A DNA stretch of 8,934 nt from Acidobacteriota bacterium (GTDB lineage: Bacteria > Acidobacteriota > Terriglobia > Terriglobales > Acidobacteriaceae), in contig JAJXZK010000445.1 of NCBI GenBank assembly GCA_021780095.1, positions 1 through 8,934 on the forward strand, given 5' to 3'. Positions 1 to 6,583 of the stretch are shown here, in pieces. Position numbers and translations under genes: made by a program. The notes under the pieces were generated by a model, which made no database searches, had not been told where the DNA came from, and saw only the letters and a list, made by a program, of their open reading frames with translations. The stretch's first letter is position 1, and each line of letters starts with the position of its first letter.

Positions 1-515
1 GGAAGGTGATGATTATTGGCTATGGCGGGATTGGTGCGGAACTGGAGCGGTTGCTGCGGGTGTTCGATGTCGAAGTGATTCGCGTGGCGCGGACTGCGAA
101 GCCGGGTGTTTCAGCGTTCGGCGATCTGGCGATCTTAGTGCCGGAGGCCGATGTGGTGGTGCTGCTGGTGCCGCTGACGGACACAACCCGTGGCATGATG
201 AATGCCGAGATGCTGGCGCGGATGAAGCCGGGCGCGTTGCTGGTGAACGCGGCGCGAGGGCCGGTCGTCGACACGAATGCGCTGGTGCAACAACTGCTAG
301 CCAAGCGCATCCGCGCGGTGCTGGATGTGACCGATCCTGAGCCACTGCCGAAGGGACATGCTCTCTGGAGCGCGCCGAATTGTTTCATCACGCCGCACAT
401 TGCGGGATCGGTGGCAGGATTTTCGATCCGTGGGTACAAGTTCGCCGCGGAGCAAGTTCGCCGCTACATGGCGGGAGAACCGATGCTGAACCAAGTGAAC
501 GAAGCAGGCTATTAG
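1..515 (+). CDS. D-2-hydroxyacid dehydrogenase, NAD-binding and C-terminal part (5' partial)
   Basis: This is an NAD(P)-dependent oxidoreductase of the D-isomer-specific 2-hydroxyacid dehydrogenase family, which interconverts 2-oxo acids and D-2-hydroxy acids in the cytosol. The frame is open at the left edge (AAG at 3-5, then GTG and ATG at 6 and 9), so the true start and the N-terminal substrate domain lie outside the window. Numbering from the GTG at 6, a Rossmann glycine motif GYGGIG is at residues 5-10. The family's catalytic triad is intact: Arg84 in VNAARGPVVD, Glu112 in DVTDPEPLP and His131 in TPHIAGS. The C-terminal helix returning to the catalytic domain follows, and the protein ends with TAG at 513-515. 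Glycerate, phosphoglycerate or hydroxypyruvate/glyoxylate could be the substrate; the remaining part does not decide. The stop overlaps that of the convergent FAD/Fe-S oxidase gene by 4 bases. The family call is firm, the substrate unknown. Confidence 0.93.
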   Translation, partial: KVMIIGYGGIGAELERLLRVFDVEVIRVARTAKPGVSAFGDLAILVPEADVVVLLVPLTDTTRGMMNAEMLARMKPGALLVNAARGPVVDTNALVQQLLAKRIRAVLDVTDPEPLPKGHALWSAPNCFITPHIAGSVAGFSIRGYKFAAEQVRRYMAGEPMLNQVNEAGY

Positions 516-3448
516 TCGCCGCGGGCGAGGACCTGGGAGAGATGTACGGCGCGGCGATCGGAGAGTTGCGCGATCTGTTCGCGGCAACTGAAGCCATTTG
601 TAACAATTACAGTTTTATTTTCAGCACGTTCGACGGCGGGCATCAAGACGCGGTTGGCGAGCGCGGTGGAAATGGCGTATTTCTCCTTCTCAAAACCGAA
701 GGGACCGGCCATGCCGCAGCAGCCGGAGTCGAGCAGCTCGACCTGAGCGCCGGACGCGCGGAGTAATTCGACTTCCTCAGTCATCCTCGGCTTCTGGTGG
801 CAATGACCATGTAGCAAAATGCGCTGATCTTGACGATTGGGCGGGGTGTAATGGTCGGCCTTGTGCACGAGGAATTCGCTGAGCAGATACGTTTGGGCGG
901 CGAGCTTTCTGGCCGGCTCGGCGTAGCGCGGATCATTGGCGAGCAGGCTGAGAGATTCTTCGCGAAAAACGCTGGCACAACTGGGTTCGAGCACCACGAC
1001 TGGCGTGTTCGACTGTAGTTGCGGGGCGAGCGCATCGAGCACGCGCAACAGATATTGTTTGGCGCGGTCGAGCATGCCGAAGTCATAGAGAGGGCGGCCG
1101 CAGCAGAGATGACCGCGCGGCACCTGCACGGCAAATCCAGCATCGCCCAACACCTGGGCGGCAGCCTGCGCGGCTTGCGGATAGAAATAGTTATTCCAGG
1201 TATCGGGCCAGAGCAGGACGGAGGGGCGGGAATCTTTTTGCGCGATGGGATGGGAATGGAAACTGCGCTGAAATGTTCGCGCGGCAAAGGCTGGAATGGT
1301 TCGCTGCGACGCCATGCCGATGGCGGCCTTCAAAATATCTCGCACGCCGGGAAGTTGGCCGGGGAGATTGGCGAGGCGGGGCATGGCGGAGGCGAGGTGA
1401 GCCCATTGATCCATCATGCCGAAGGCATAGGCATGGATGGGGCGGCGGTGATGCTCGTAATAATGCGACAGGAATTCCGCCTTGTAGGTGGCGACGTCGA
1501 CGTTGACTGGACACTCCTGCCTGCAGGCCTTGCAGGAGAGGCATAGCTCGAGCGCGTCTTTCACTGGTTCGCTTTGCCAGCCCTGATGGCGCAGTTCGCC
1601 CTGCAGCATTTCCCACAGCAGATGGGCGCGGCCTCGGGTGGAGTGCTGCTCTTCCCGCGTGGCCATGTAGCTGGGGCACATTGTGCCGGTAGTCTCTTTG
1701 CGGCAGGCTCCGACGCCGACACAACGCAGGGTGGCGTTGGAAAAGGAGCCGCCGTCATCGGGAAATTGAAAATGCGTTTTCACGGATTGGACTTCATATC
1801 CTGCGCCGAGACGAAGATTTTCCTGCGGCCCATAGACGGCGATGGGATCGGCAAGCTTGCCGGGATTCATTTTGTTGGTTGGATCCCATATGGCCTTGAA
1901 TTCGCGGAAGGCCTGCACCAGCTCCGGTCCAAACATTTTGTGCAATAGCGCGGCGCGGGACTGGCCGTCTCCGTGTTCGCCAGAGAGCGAGCCACCGTGC
2001 GCGATCACGATGTCTGCGGCTTCATTGATGAACTGGAGATATTTGGCGATGCCAGCTTCGCTTTCGAGATCGAAATTGAAGCGCATGTGAACGCAACCCT
2101 GGCCGAAGTGGCCATAGATCGGCGAGCGATAGCCGTAGCGTTTGGCTGCAGCAAACAGCTGGCGCAGATAGCTGCCCATTTTTTCCGGAGGAACGGCGGA
2201 GTCCTCCCAGCCTTCCCAGCCGTGCGGTTCGCCGGGAACGAAGACGGTTGCACCGAGGCCGGACTCACGCACCTTCCAGACACGCGCGGCCTCTGCCTGA
2301 GAATATTGGCGGCTATGGGGGGTGGGCGAGATTTTCTTTGTAGCCTCGATCATGGCGGTGGCTTGCGCTTGAGCATCGTCGAGCGTGTCTCCACCAAACT
2401 CCACCAGCAAGTGGCCGTCGCCGTCGGGGAGCAATTGCAGATCGTTTTCGACGAGATGCTTGCGCCGCATAAATTCCACGAGGAGCCCATCAAATCCTTC
2501 CAGGCCGATTGGTTTGTGCTGCAGCACGAAGGGCACGTAGTCTGCCGCGATGTAGGCGTCGGGAAATCCGAGACCGATGAGAATGCGGCAGGGCGGACTG
2601 GGCATGAGGTGCAGGGTTGCATCGAGGACGGTGACGCAGGTGCCCTCACTACCGACAAGCGCGCGGGCGACATGGAAACCATTTTCCGGAAGCAGATCGT
2701 CGAGGTTGTAGCCGGAGACGCGGCGAGGAATCTTTGGATAGCGTTCGCGGATGAGGGTGGCGTAGCGGTCGCGGAGACTTCGCAGAGCAGTGTAGATTTC
2801 TGCGCGGCGGCCACCGGCGGCGACGATGGCATCGAATTCAAGGTCGGAGGTTGCGCCGACTTCCAGAATGGCGCCGTCGTAGAGCAGGACGCGCATGGAA
2901 TCGATGTTGTCGACGGTTTTGCCGCCCATGAGCGCATGCACGCCGCAGGAATTGTTGCCGATCATACCACCGAGGGTGCAGCGGCTATGTGTGGCGGGAT
3001 CGGGAGCGAAGGTCAGATGATGTTTTTCGGCAGCCTCGCGCACGCGGTCGAGCACGATGCCGGGCTCCACGCAAGATTGACATCGCTGAACATCGAGATT
3101 TAGGATGCGATCGACATACTTGGAAAAATCGAGCACCACGGCCACATTGCAACACTGACCGGCGAGGCTGGTGCCGGCGCCGCGAGAGAGAATGGGTGCG
3201 TCAAATTTGCGACAGGCGGCCACGGCGGCTTCGACATCGGCGGTATCGCGCGGAAGCACCAGGCCGATGGGAAGCTGGCGATAGTTGGAAGCGTCGGTGG
3301 AGTAGAGTGCGCGGCTGCCGGAGTCGAAGCGAACCTCCCCGCGAACGGATTGGCGCAGGGCAGCTTCCAACTCACGATGGGCGGAAAAATGCTCGTGGGG
3401 ATGAAGTTGTTTTTGTTCGACGAGAATGGGAAATTGCGGCTCGGCCAT
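512..3448 (-). CDS. FAD-linked oxidase fused to (Fe-S)/CCG domains, YdiJ / D-2-hydroxyacid dehydrogenase type
   Basis: This 978-residue flavoprotein probably oxidises a D-2-hydroxy acid (lactate, 2-hydroxyglutarate or similar) and passes electrons through Fe-S clusters to a carrier. Its length and domain order match the E. coli YdiJ type (about 1000 residues). Residues 60-280 form the PCMH FAD-binding domain, with SRGAGTSLAGQ (88-98) and LGGMIGNNSCG (159-169). Residues 285-535 form the FAD-oxidase C domain. Its GHFGQGCVHMRF (446-457) supplies His447 and His454, and GEHGDG (490-495) supplies Glu491, the expected metal/substrate ligands. Two cysteine clusters follow: C576, C582, C591 and C636-x2-C639-x2-C642-x3-C646-P, a 4Fe-4S ferredoxin-like motif. 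The C-terminal third carries CCG motifs at 782-784 and 910-912, with C824 and HGHCHQK (880-886), as in GlpC/HdrD proteins. The ATG at 3446-3448 is preceded by AGAGGA at suitable spacing. It is the last gene of a probable minus-strand unit, 69 bases after the lipoprotein gene. The exact substrate is not shown by sequence; glycolate or lactate are alternatives. Confidence 0.93.
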   Translation of the reverse strand: MAEPQFPILVEQKQLHPHEHFSAHRELEAALRQSVRGEVRFDSGSRALYSTDASNYRQLPIGLVLPRDTADVEAAVAACRKFDAPILSRGAGTSLAGQCCNVAVVLDFSKYVDRILNLDVQRCQSCVEPGIVLDRVREAAEKHHLTFAPDPATHSRCTLGGMIGNNSCGVHALMGGKTVDNIDSMRVLLYDGAILEVGATSDLEFDAIVAAGGRRAEIYTALRSLRDRYATLIRERYPKIPRRVSGYNLDDLLPENGFHVARALVGSEGTCVTVLDATLHLMPSPPCRILIGLGFPDAYIAADYVPFVLQHKPIGLEGFDGLLVEFMRRKHLVENDLQLLPDGDGHLLVEFGGDTLDDAQAQATAMIEATKKISPTPHSRQYSQAEAARVWKVRESGLGATVFVPGEPHGWEGWEDSAVPPEKMGSYLRQLFAAAKRYGYRSPIYGHFGQGCVHMRFNFDLESEAGIAKYLQFINEAADIVIAHGGSLSGEHGDGQSRAALLHKMFGPELVQAFREFKAIWDPTNKMNPGKLADPIAVYGPQENLRLGAGYEVQSVKTHFQFPDDGGSFSNATLRCVGVGACRKETTGTMCPSYMATREEQHSTRGRAHLLWEMLQGELRHQGWQSEPVKDALELCLSCKACRQECPVNVDVATYKAEFLSHYYEHHRRPIHAYAFGMMDQWAHLASAMPRLANLPGQLPGVRDILKAAIGMASQRTIPAFAARTFQRSFHSHPIAQKDSRPSVLLWPDTWNNYFYPQAAQAAAQVLGDAGFAVQVPRGHLCCGRPLYDFGMLDRAKQYLLRVLDALAPQLQSNTPVVVLEPSCASVFREESLSLLANDPRYAEPARKLAAQTYLLSEFLVHKADHYTPPNRQDQRILLHGHCHQKPRMTEEVELLRASGAQVELLDSGCCGMAGPFGFEKEKYAISTALANRVLMPAVERAENKTVIVTNGFSCREQIAQLSDRRAVHLSQVLARGD

Positions 3449-3517
3449 TTCATTTCCTCTGTCTGTTGAAAGTCGACGCGGCTGATGGACGCCAGCGTTT
3501 GAGCTATGGAAGCATGG

Positions 3518-4081
3518 CTACGGCAATGCGGCGGGATGATTCCAGTCGTCCACGACGACGCCCATATCCTGCAGGGTGCGAACGGTGATGTCGAGATGAC
3601 TGGAAAACCAGGCGCGATTTTGGGGGTTGTTTTTTTCTCGACCGATGGCGACGACACGGCCGTAGGGCCATGCGCCGTTTGGCAGCGAGGCAAGGGCGCG
3701 AGGCAACTCCGCCAGGCGAACATTGACCACCTGTTTGCGCGCGGAGCTCATGCGGGTGAGTCCGCCCCGATCGATGGGACTGGCGTTTTCATCCGGCAAA
3801 TAGATGCGTAGTTGAATCATGTTCTGCTCCACACTGAGGTACGGGTTCTGCCACTGCGATTCCTGGTTGATGGGGAGGTAGACACTCTTCAGCGGCGGGG
3901 GAATCTGGGCCAGTTCCTGGTGGGCGGAAGTTTTGGCTGCCGACCATTTTGCGGCGTGACGGGACATATCGAAGGTGTTGGCGGAATTTCGGCATCCGCC
4001 GACAATGAGGGTCCCGGAGACCGCGAGCGCAAGCAGCATCGCGGATCGGGGACCGGAGAAGCGAAGATGGACACGAACCAT
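3518..4081 (-). CDS. Putative lipoprotein of unknown function
   Basis: This 187-residue protein is not recognised. The N-terminus has a basic stretch (MVRVHLRFSGPR), a hydrophobic core (residues 15-27) and a lipobox-like LIVGGC with the candidate lipidated Cys30, so it is probably exported and membrane anchored, leaving a mature domain of about 157 residues. The mature part has no clear repeats. It includes an acidic/polar region and a distinctive central-to-C-terminal stretch (about 105-175) with IDRGGLTRMSSARKQ, then LPNGAWPYGRVVAIGR and a closing VVVDDWN. That stretch looks like a folded, conserved domain rather than low complexity. The ATG at 4079-4081 has only a weak upstream purine run (GAAGA); Met15 is an alternative start that would still leave a signal peptide. 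It sits 39 bases after the enoyl-CoA hydratase and 69 before the FAD/Fe-S oxidase on the same strand, so co-transcription is likely. No functional link can be drawn from sequence alone. Confidence 0.8.
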   Translation of the reverse strand: MVRVHLRFSGPRSAMLLALAVSGTLIVGGCRNSANTFDMSRHAAKWSAAKTSAHQELAQIPPPLKSVYLPINQESQWQNPYLSVEQNMIQLRIYLPDENASPIDRGGLTRMSSARKQVVNVRLAELPRALASLPNGAWPYGRVVAIGREKNNPQNRAWFSSHLDITVRTLQDMGVVVDDWNHPAALP

Positions 4082-4120
4082 TGTCTTCAGAATATCAGCG
4101 CGGCATCGATGACGATGGCA

Positions 4121-4915
4121 TTAGCGACCTTGCCAGACGGCGGCACGCTTGGCAAGGAAGGCGGCGGTGCCTTCGGCTTTGTCGGCGGTGCCGCAACTGA
4201 GGCCGAAGAGAGAAGCTTCCAGGAAGAGCGCCTCCTGCAGCGGCAGATCGTAGCCGCGATCGACGGCTTCCAGCGAGTAGCGAATGGCGAGCGGCGCCAT
4301 GCCGGCGATGGTGCGAGCGACGGCTTCCCCGCGAGGCAGCAATTGTTCGGGGGAGACAACTTCATTGACGAGGCCGACACGAAGACAGTCGGCGGCAGAA
4401 AAAACCTCTCCGGTAAGAATCATCTGCAGGGCGACACCTTTGCCAACCAGGCGGGCGAGCCGTTGGGTTCCACCATAGCCGGGAATGAGGCCAAGCTTCA
4501 CTTCCGGCTGACCCATTTTGGCGTGTTCGCTGGCGATGCGGAGGGTGCAGGCGAGGGCGAGTTCGCAGCCGCCGCCCAAAGCAAATCCGTTGATGCAGGC
4601 AATGACGGGTTTGCCGCAAGTTTCAATAGCGCGAAGAACAGCCTGGCCACGCAAGGCGAGATCGCGGCCTTCGCCGCCGTTGACCTGGGCTAACTCTTGA
4701 ATGTCTGCGCCAGCGGCAAATGCTTTTTCGCCTGAGCCGGTGAGGATGGCAACGCGAATCGAGTCGCCGGCCTGGATGGTGTCGATGACGAACTGAAGTT
4801 CTCGCAGGGTGGCCGCGTTAAGCGCGTTCAAAACCTTGGGCCGGTTGAGGGTGAGAAAGGCGATGCCGTCGCGAATTTCAAGTTGAATATTCTCCAATTT
4901 TGCTTCCGGCGTCAT
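4121..4915 (-). CDS. Enoyl-CoA hydratase/isomerase (crotonase family)
   Basis: This is a cytosolic crotonase-fold enzyme of 264 residues, the usual length, most likely adding water to short- or medium-chain 2-enoyl-CoA in beta-oxidation or a related pathway. The sequence shows LTLNRPKVLNALN near residues 22-33, the oxyanion-hole segment FAAGADIQEL (about 66-75), and GFALGGGCELALACT (about 110-124) with the first catalytic Glu (about 118). MGQPEVKLGLIPGYGGTQRL follows with the second catalytic Glu (about 138). Both acid residues of true hydratases are therefore present. The C-terminal helix that packs on a neighbouring subunit is complete. I chose the ATG at 4913-4915 because the family alignment begins at MTPEAKLENIQLEI. 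An in-frame TTG at 4952-4954 would add 13 residues, but has no ribosome binding site and lies against the AT-rich promoter region. It is the first gene of the minus-strand unit. A 3-hydroxybutyryl or methylglutaconyl-CoA substrate cannot be excluded. Confidence 0.93.
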   Translation of the reverse strand: MTPEAKLENIQLEIRDGIAFLTLNRPKVLNALNAATLRELQFVIDTIQAGDSIRVAILTGSGEKAFAAGADIQELAQVNGGEGRDLALRGQAVLRAIETCGKPVIACINGFALGGGCELALACTLRIASEHAKMGQPEVKLGLIPGYGGTQRLARLVGKGVALQMILTGEVFSAADCLRVGLVNEVVSPEQLLPRGEAVARTIAGMAPLAIRYSLEAVDRGYDLPLQEALFLEASLFGLSCGTADKAEGTAAFLAKRAAVWQGR

Positions 4916-4954
4916 AGTGTCGCGGACCCTTTCGTTACAGCCTTGACAGAGCAA

Positions 4955-4983
4955 TTGTTGAAAGACTGGTGTATTTATATACT
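4955..4983 (+). promoter_or_regulatory. Candidate promoter in divergent intergenic region
   Basis: On the plus strand, TTGTTG (4955-4960) is followed after 17 bases by TATACT (4978-4983), five of six matches to the -10 consensus, and would start RNA near 4990. On the minus strand, TATAAA (4979 down to 4974) overlaps this -10 and could serve the enoyl-CoA hydratase, but its -35 region is poor. The surrounding 50 bases are clearly AT-richer than the genes on either side. The exact TTGACA at 4943-4948 has no -10 at normal spacing. Assignment is by eye only. Confidence 0.35.
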
Positions 4984-5160
4984 GACGCAGAAAACAAATC
5001 GAATCTGAAATTCATCACTTGTTATTTCCGACTCGGGTTTGAGATGTCGGGAAACGCCGGGTACCTCGTTGCCGGCCTGAAAGATGTGCATGTGGAATTG
5101 CTCGCCGAGTGCCTTGTGGCCGGCACTCCATCCCATTTTCTGGTTCGAGGAGATATACAT
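4975..5160 (-). other. Small open reading frame, 61 codons, uncertain
   Basis: This minus-strand frame has an ATG at 5158-5160 with AAGGA six bases upstream, and ends TAA at 4975. It encodes MYISSNQKMGWSAGH and onward, with an internal EQFHMHIFQAGNEVPG. I do not recognise the product. The frame lies between the divergent genes and overlaps the start and ribosome binding site of the propeller gene on the other strand, so it may be chance. A plus-strand frame of 64 codons (GTG 4969 to TGA 5163) covers the same bases. Confidence 0.15.
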
Positions 5161-5162
5161 TG
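5147..5162 (+). promoter_or_regulatory. Ribosome binding site deciding a TTG start
   Basis: GAGGAGA at 5147-5153 lies six bases before TTG at 5160-5162. This fixes the start of the propeller protein at TTG, which is followed at once by a standard signal peptide (KFLVAVRQYAIALFVL). The earlier in-frame GTG at 5109 would add 17 residues in front of the signal peptide and has no comparable ribosome binding site. Confidence 0.8.
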
Positions 5163-6497
5163 AAATTCCTTGTCGCTGTTCGCCAATATGCGATCGCCCT
5201 ATTCGTTCTAAGTGCAGTCACGACGACCGTATATGGTCAAGGGATCGACCGCCATGTGCTGCAGGCAACGGCATATGATTCCGCATTTCCGGAGGCCGCA
5301 AAACCGGGGGAAGCCTTCAACGGTATGGGCGTGTCCAGCGACGGGACCATTTATTACGTGCTTTCTTCGGCGCAGTACAACCTTCCTGGGCAGATGTATT
5401 CCTTCAATCCCAGAACCAAGGCAATCAAGCACATCGCAAATCTGAACTATGCTGTCGGCCAAGGCAACATCAAGGCCGTTGCTCAGGGAAAAAGCCACGT
5501 GAACTTTGTCGAGAACGATGGCAAGCTCTATTTTTCGACGCACCTCGGTTACTACAACAATGCCGGCGGTGTGGAGCGGACCGCCGCAGCTCCGAATGGC
5601 TACCGGCCTTATCCCGGTGGACATTTTATGTCGTATGACGTGAAGACTGGGAAGTTTACGAACCTTGCGATTGCACCGGGCGGCCAAGGGATCATCGCAA
5701 TGAATATGGATGTGCAGCGGGGCCGTTTGTATGGCATCACATGGCCGGCCGGCGATTTTCTGCGTTACGACCTGAAAACCAAAACGTTGAAAGATCTTGG
5801 AACCCTGTTCCATGGCGGCGAGCTTGGCACGTTGGGAAGCACCTACCGAGCCATCTGCCGCAGGATCGTCATCGATCCACGAGACGGCAGCGCCTACTTT
5901 ACGACGGGAGATGGAACGATCCATCGGTACGACTATGCCACAGATAAAGTCGAGACAGTGGCGGGCGTGAACCTGAAGAAAGACTATTTCGGATCGTACA
6001 ACCCGTCGTTGCATGGCATGGCGTACAACTGGCGGGCAGCCGTTTGGGTGCCGTCGGAGCAGGCGATTTATGGTGTGAATGGACGATCCGGATATTTATT
6101 TCGCTTCGATCCAAGGGCGCGAACTGTTGAAGTGCTGGCGCGGCTGACGTCGGAAGCGTCGAAGAAAACCGGGATGTTCAACGGCATGGAATATGGATAC
6201 CTGGGGCTTGTGCTGGGAGCGGATGGACACACGCTCTACTACCTGACGGGAACTCCACTGGCGAGCGGGAAGAAGGGCTCGAAGGCATCCGCAGAGCAAA
6301 AGGATGGGACGGACCTAATCACCTACGACATTTCAAGCCGCAACTATGTGGACCACGGCCAGATTTTGTTGGGCAATGGCGAGCCGGTCGACCCGCCGCA
6401 GAGCCTGGTAATGGGTTCTGATGGAAATTTATATACGTTGTCGTATGTTGTGGAAGATGGAAAGAGCGGAATTGAACTGATCAGCTTTCATCCTTAG
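5160..6497 (+). CDS. Secreted beta-propeller-like protein, function unknown
   Basis: This exported protein of 445 residues starts at TTG with a strong ribosome binding site. Residues 1-26 are a signal peptide (Lys2, Arg8, hydrophobic 10-20, probable cleavage after VYG). The rest is built from about seven repeats of 35-60 residues. Each has a DG-x-(I/L)-Y strand and a later strand of the form x-YD-x-(K/T)-T, as in a beta-propeller: about 54-95, 112-170, 178-214, 232-268, 286-330, 346-403 and 414-443. Examples are FMSYDVKTGKFTNL, FLRYDLKTKTLKDLG, IHRYDYATDKVETV and LFRFDPRARTVEVL. There is one cysteine (Cys233) and no membrane anchor, so a periplasmic or extracellular place is likely. Several aromatic/His-rich loops (GGHFMSYD, SLHGMAYNWR, FNGMEYGY) could form a ligand site, but I see no catalytic signature; a sugar-binding or lyase-like propeller is possible. 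It appears monocistronic: 86 bases separate it from the riboflavin gene. Codon use looks a little less GC-biased than in its neighbours. Confidence 0.85.
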   Translation: MKFLVAVRQYAIALFVLSAVTTTVYGQGIDRHVLQATAYDSAFPEAAKPGEAFNGMGVSSDGTIYYVLSSAQYNLPGQMYSFNPRTKAIKHIANLNYAVGQGNIKAVAQGKSHVNFVENDGKLYFSTHLGYYNNAGGVERTAAAPNGYRPYPGGHFMSYDVKTGKFTNLAIAPGGQGIIAMNMDVQRGRLYGITWPAGDFLRYDLKTKTLKDLGTLFHGGELGTLGSTYRAICRRIVIDPRDGSAYFTTGDGTIHRYDYATDKVETVAGVNLKKDYFGSYNPSLHGMAYNWRAAVWVPSEQAIYGVNGRSGYLFRFDPRARTVEVLARLTSEASKKTGMFNGMEYGYLGLVLGADGHTLYYLTGTPLASGKKGSKASAEQKDGTDLITYDISSRNYVDHGQILLGNGEPVDPPQSLVMGSDGNLYTLSYVVEDGKSGIELISFHP

Positions 6498-6583
6498 ACA
6501 TTGATTTATTCAGGTCCTGGGTTTGCACCCGTTCCCAGTCGACCGCGGGGGTGTGGTTCGTCGCAACGTTGTACCATCGAAAC

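Noticed and set aside
1973..3103. Open frame of 376 codons on the plus strand
   Set aside because: It is antisense to the clearly coding FAD/Fe-S oxidase and has no family-like motifs; long mirror frames are expected in GC-rich genes.
3812..4693. Open frame of 293 codons on the plus strand
   Set aside because: It lies antisense to the lipoprotein and the enoyl-CoA hydratase, whose motifs are unambiguous; Gly/Ala/Glu-rich composition is typical of a mirror frame.
4943..4948. Perfect TTGACA -35 box
   Set aside because: No -10-like hexamer lies 16-19 bases downstream; the AT-rich block begins too far away.
5109..5159. Upstream GTG start for the propeller protein
   Set aside because: It would place 17 polar residues before a standard signal peptide and lacks a good ribosome binding site; TTG 5160 has GAGGAGA at six bases.
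5149..5160. Leader GGAGATATACAT identical to part of the phage T7 gene 10 / expression-vector leader
   Set aside because: Only 12 bases match and the flanking sequence is unrelated; a strong Shine-Dalgarno with an AT spacer explains it. No vector sequence is seen around it.
5208..6014. Open frame of 268 codons on the minus strand
   Set aside because: It is antisense to the propeller gene, which has a signal peptide, ribosome binding site and regular repeats; the mirror frame has none of these.
6498..6583. FMN riboswitch before ribH
   Set aside because: The 86-base gap is too short and lacks the conserved FMN-riboswitch core sequences; only a short CTGGG/CCCAG pairing is present.
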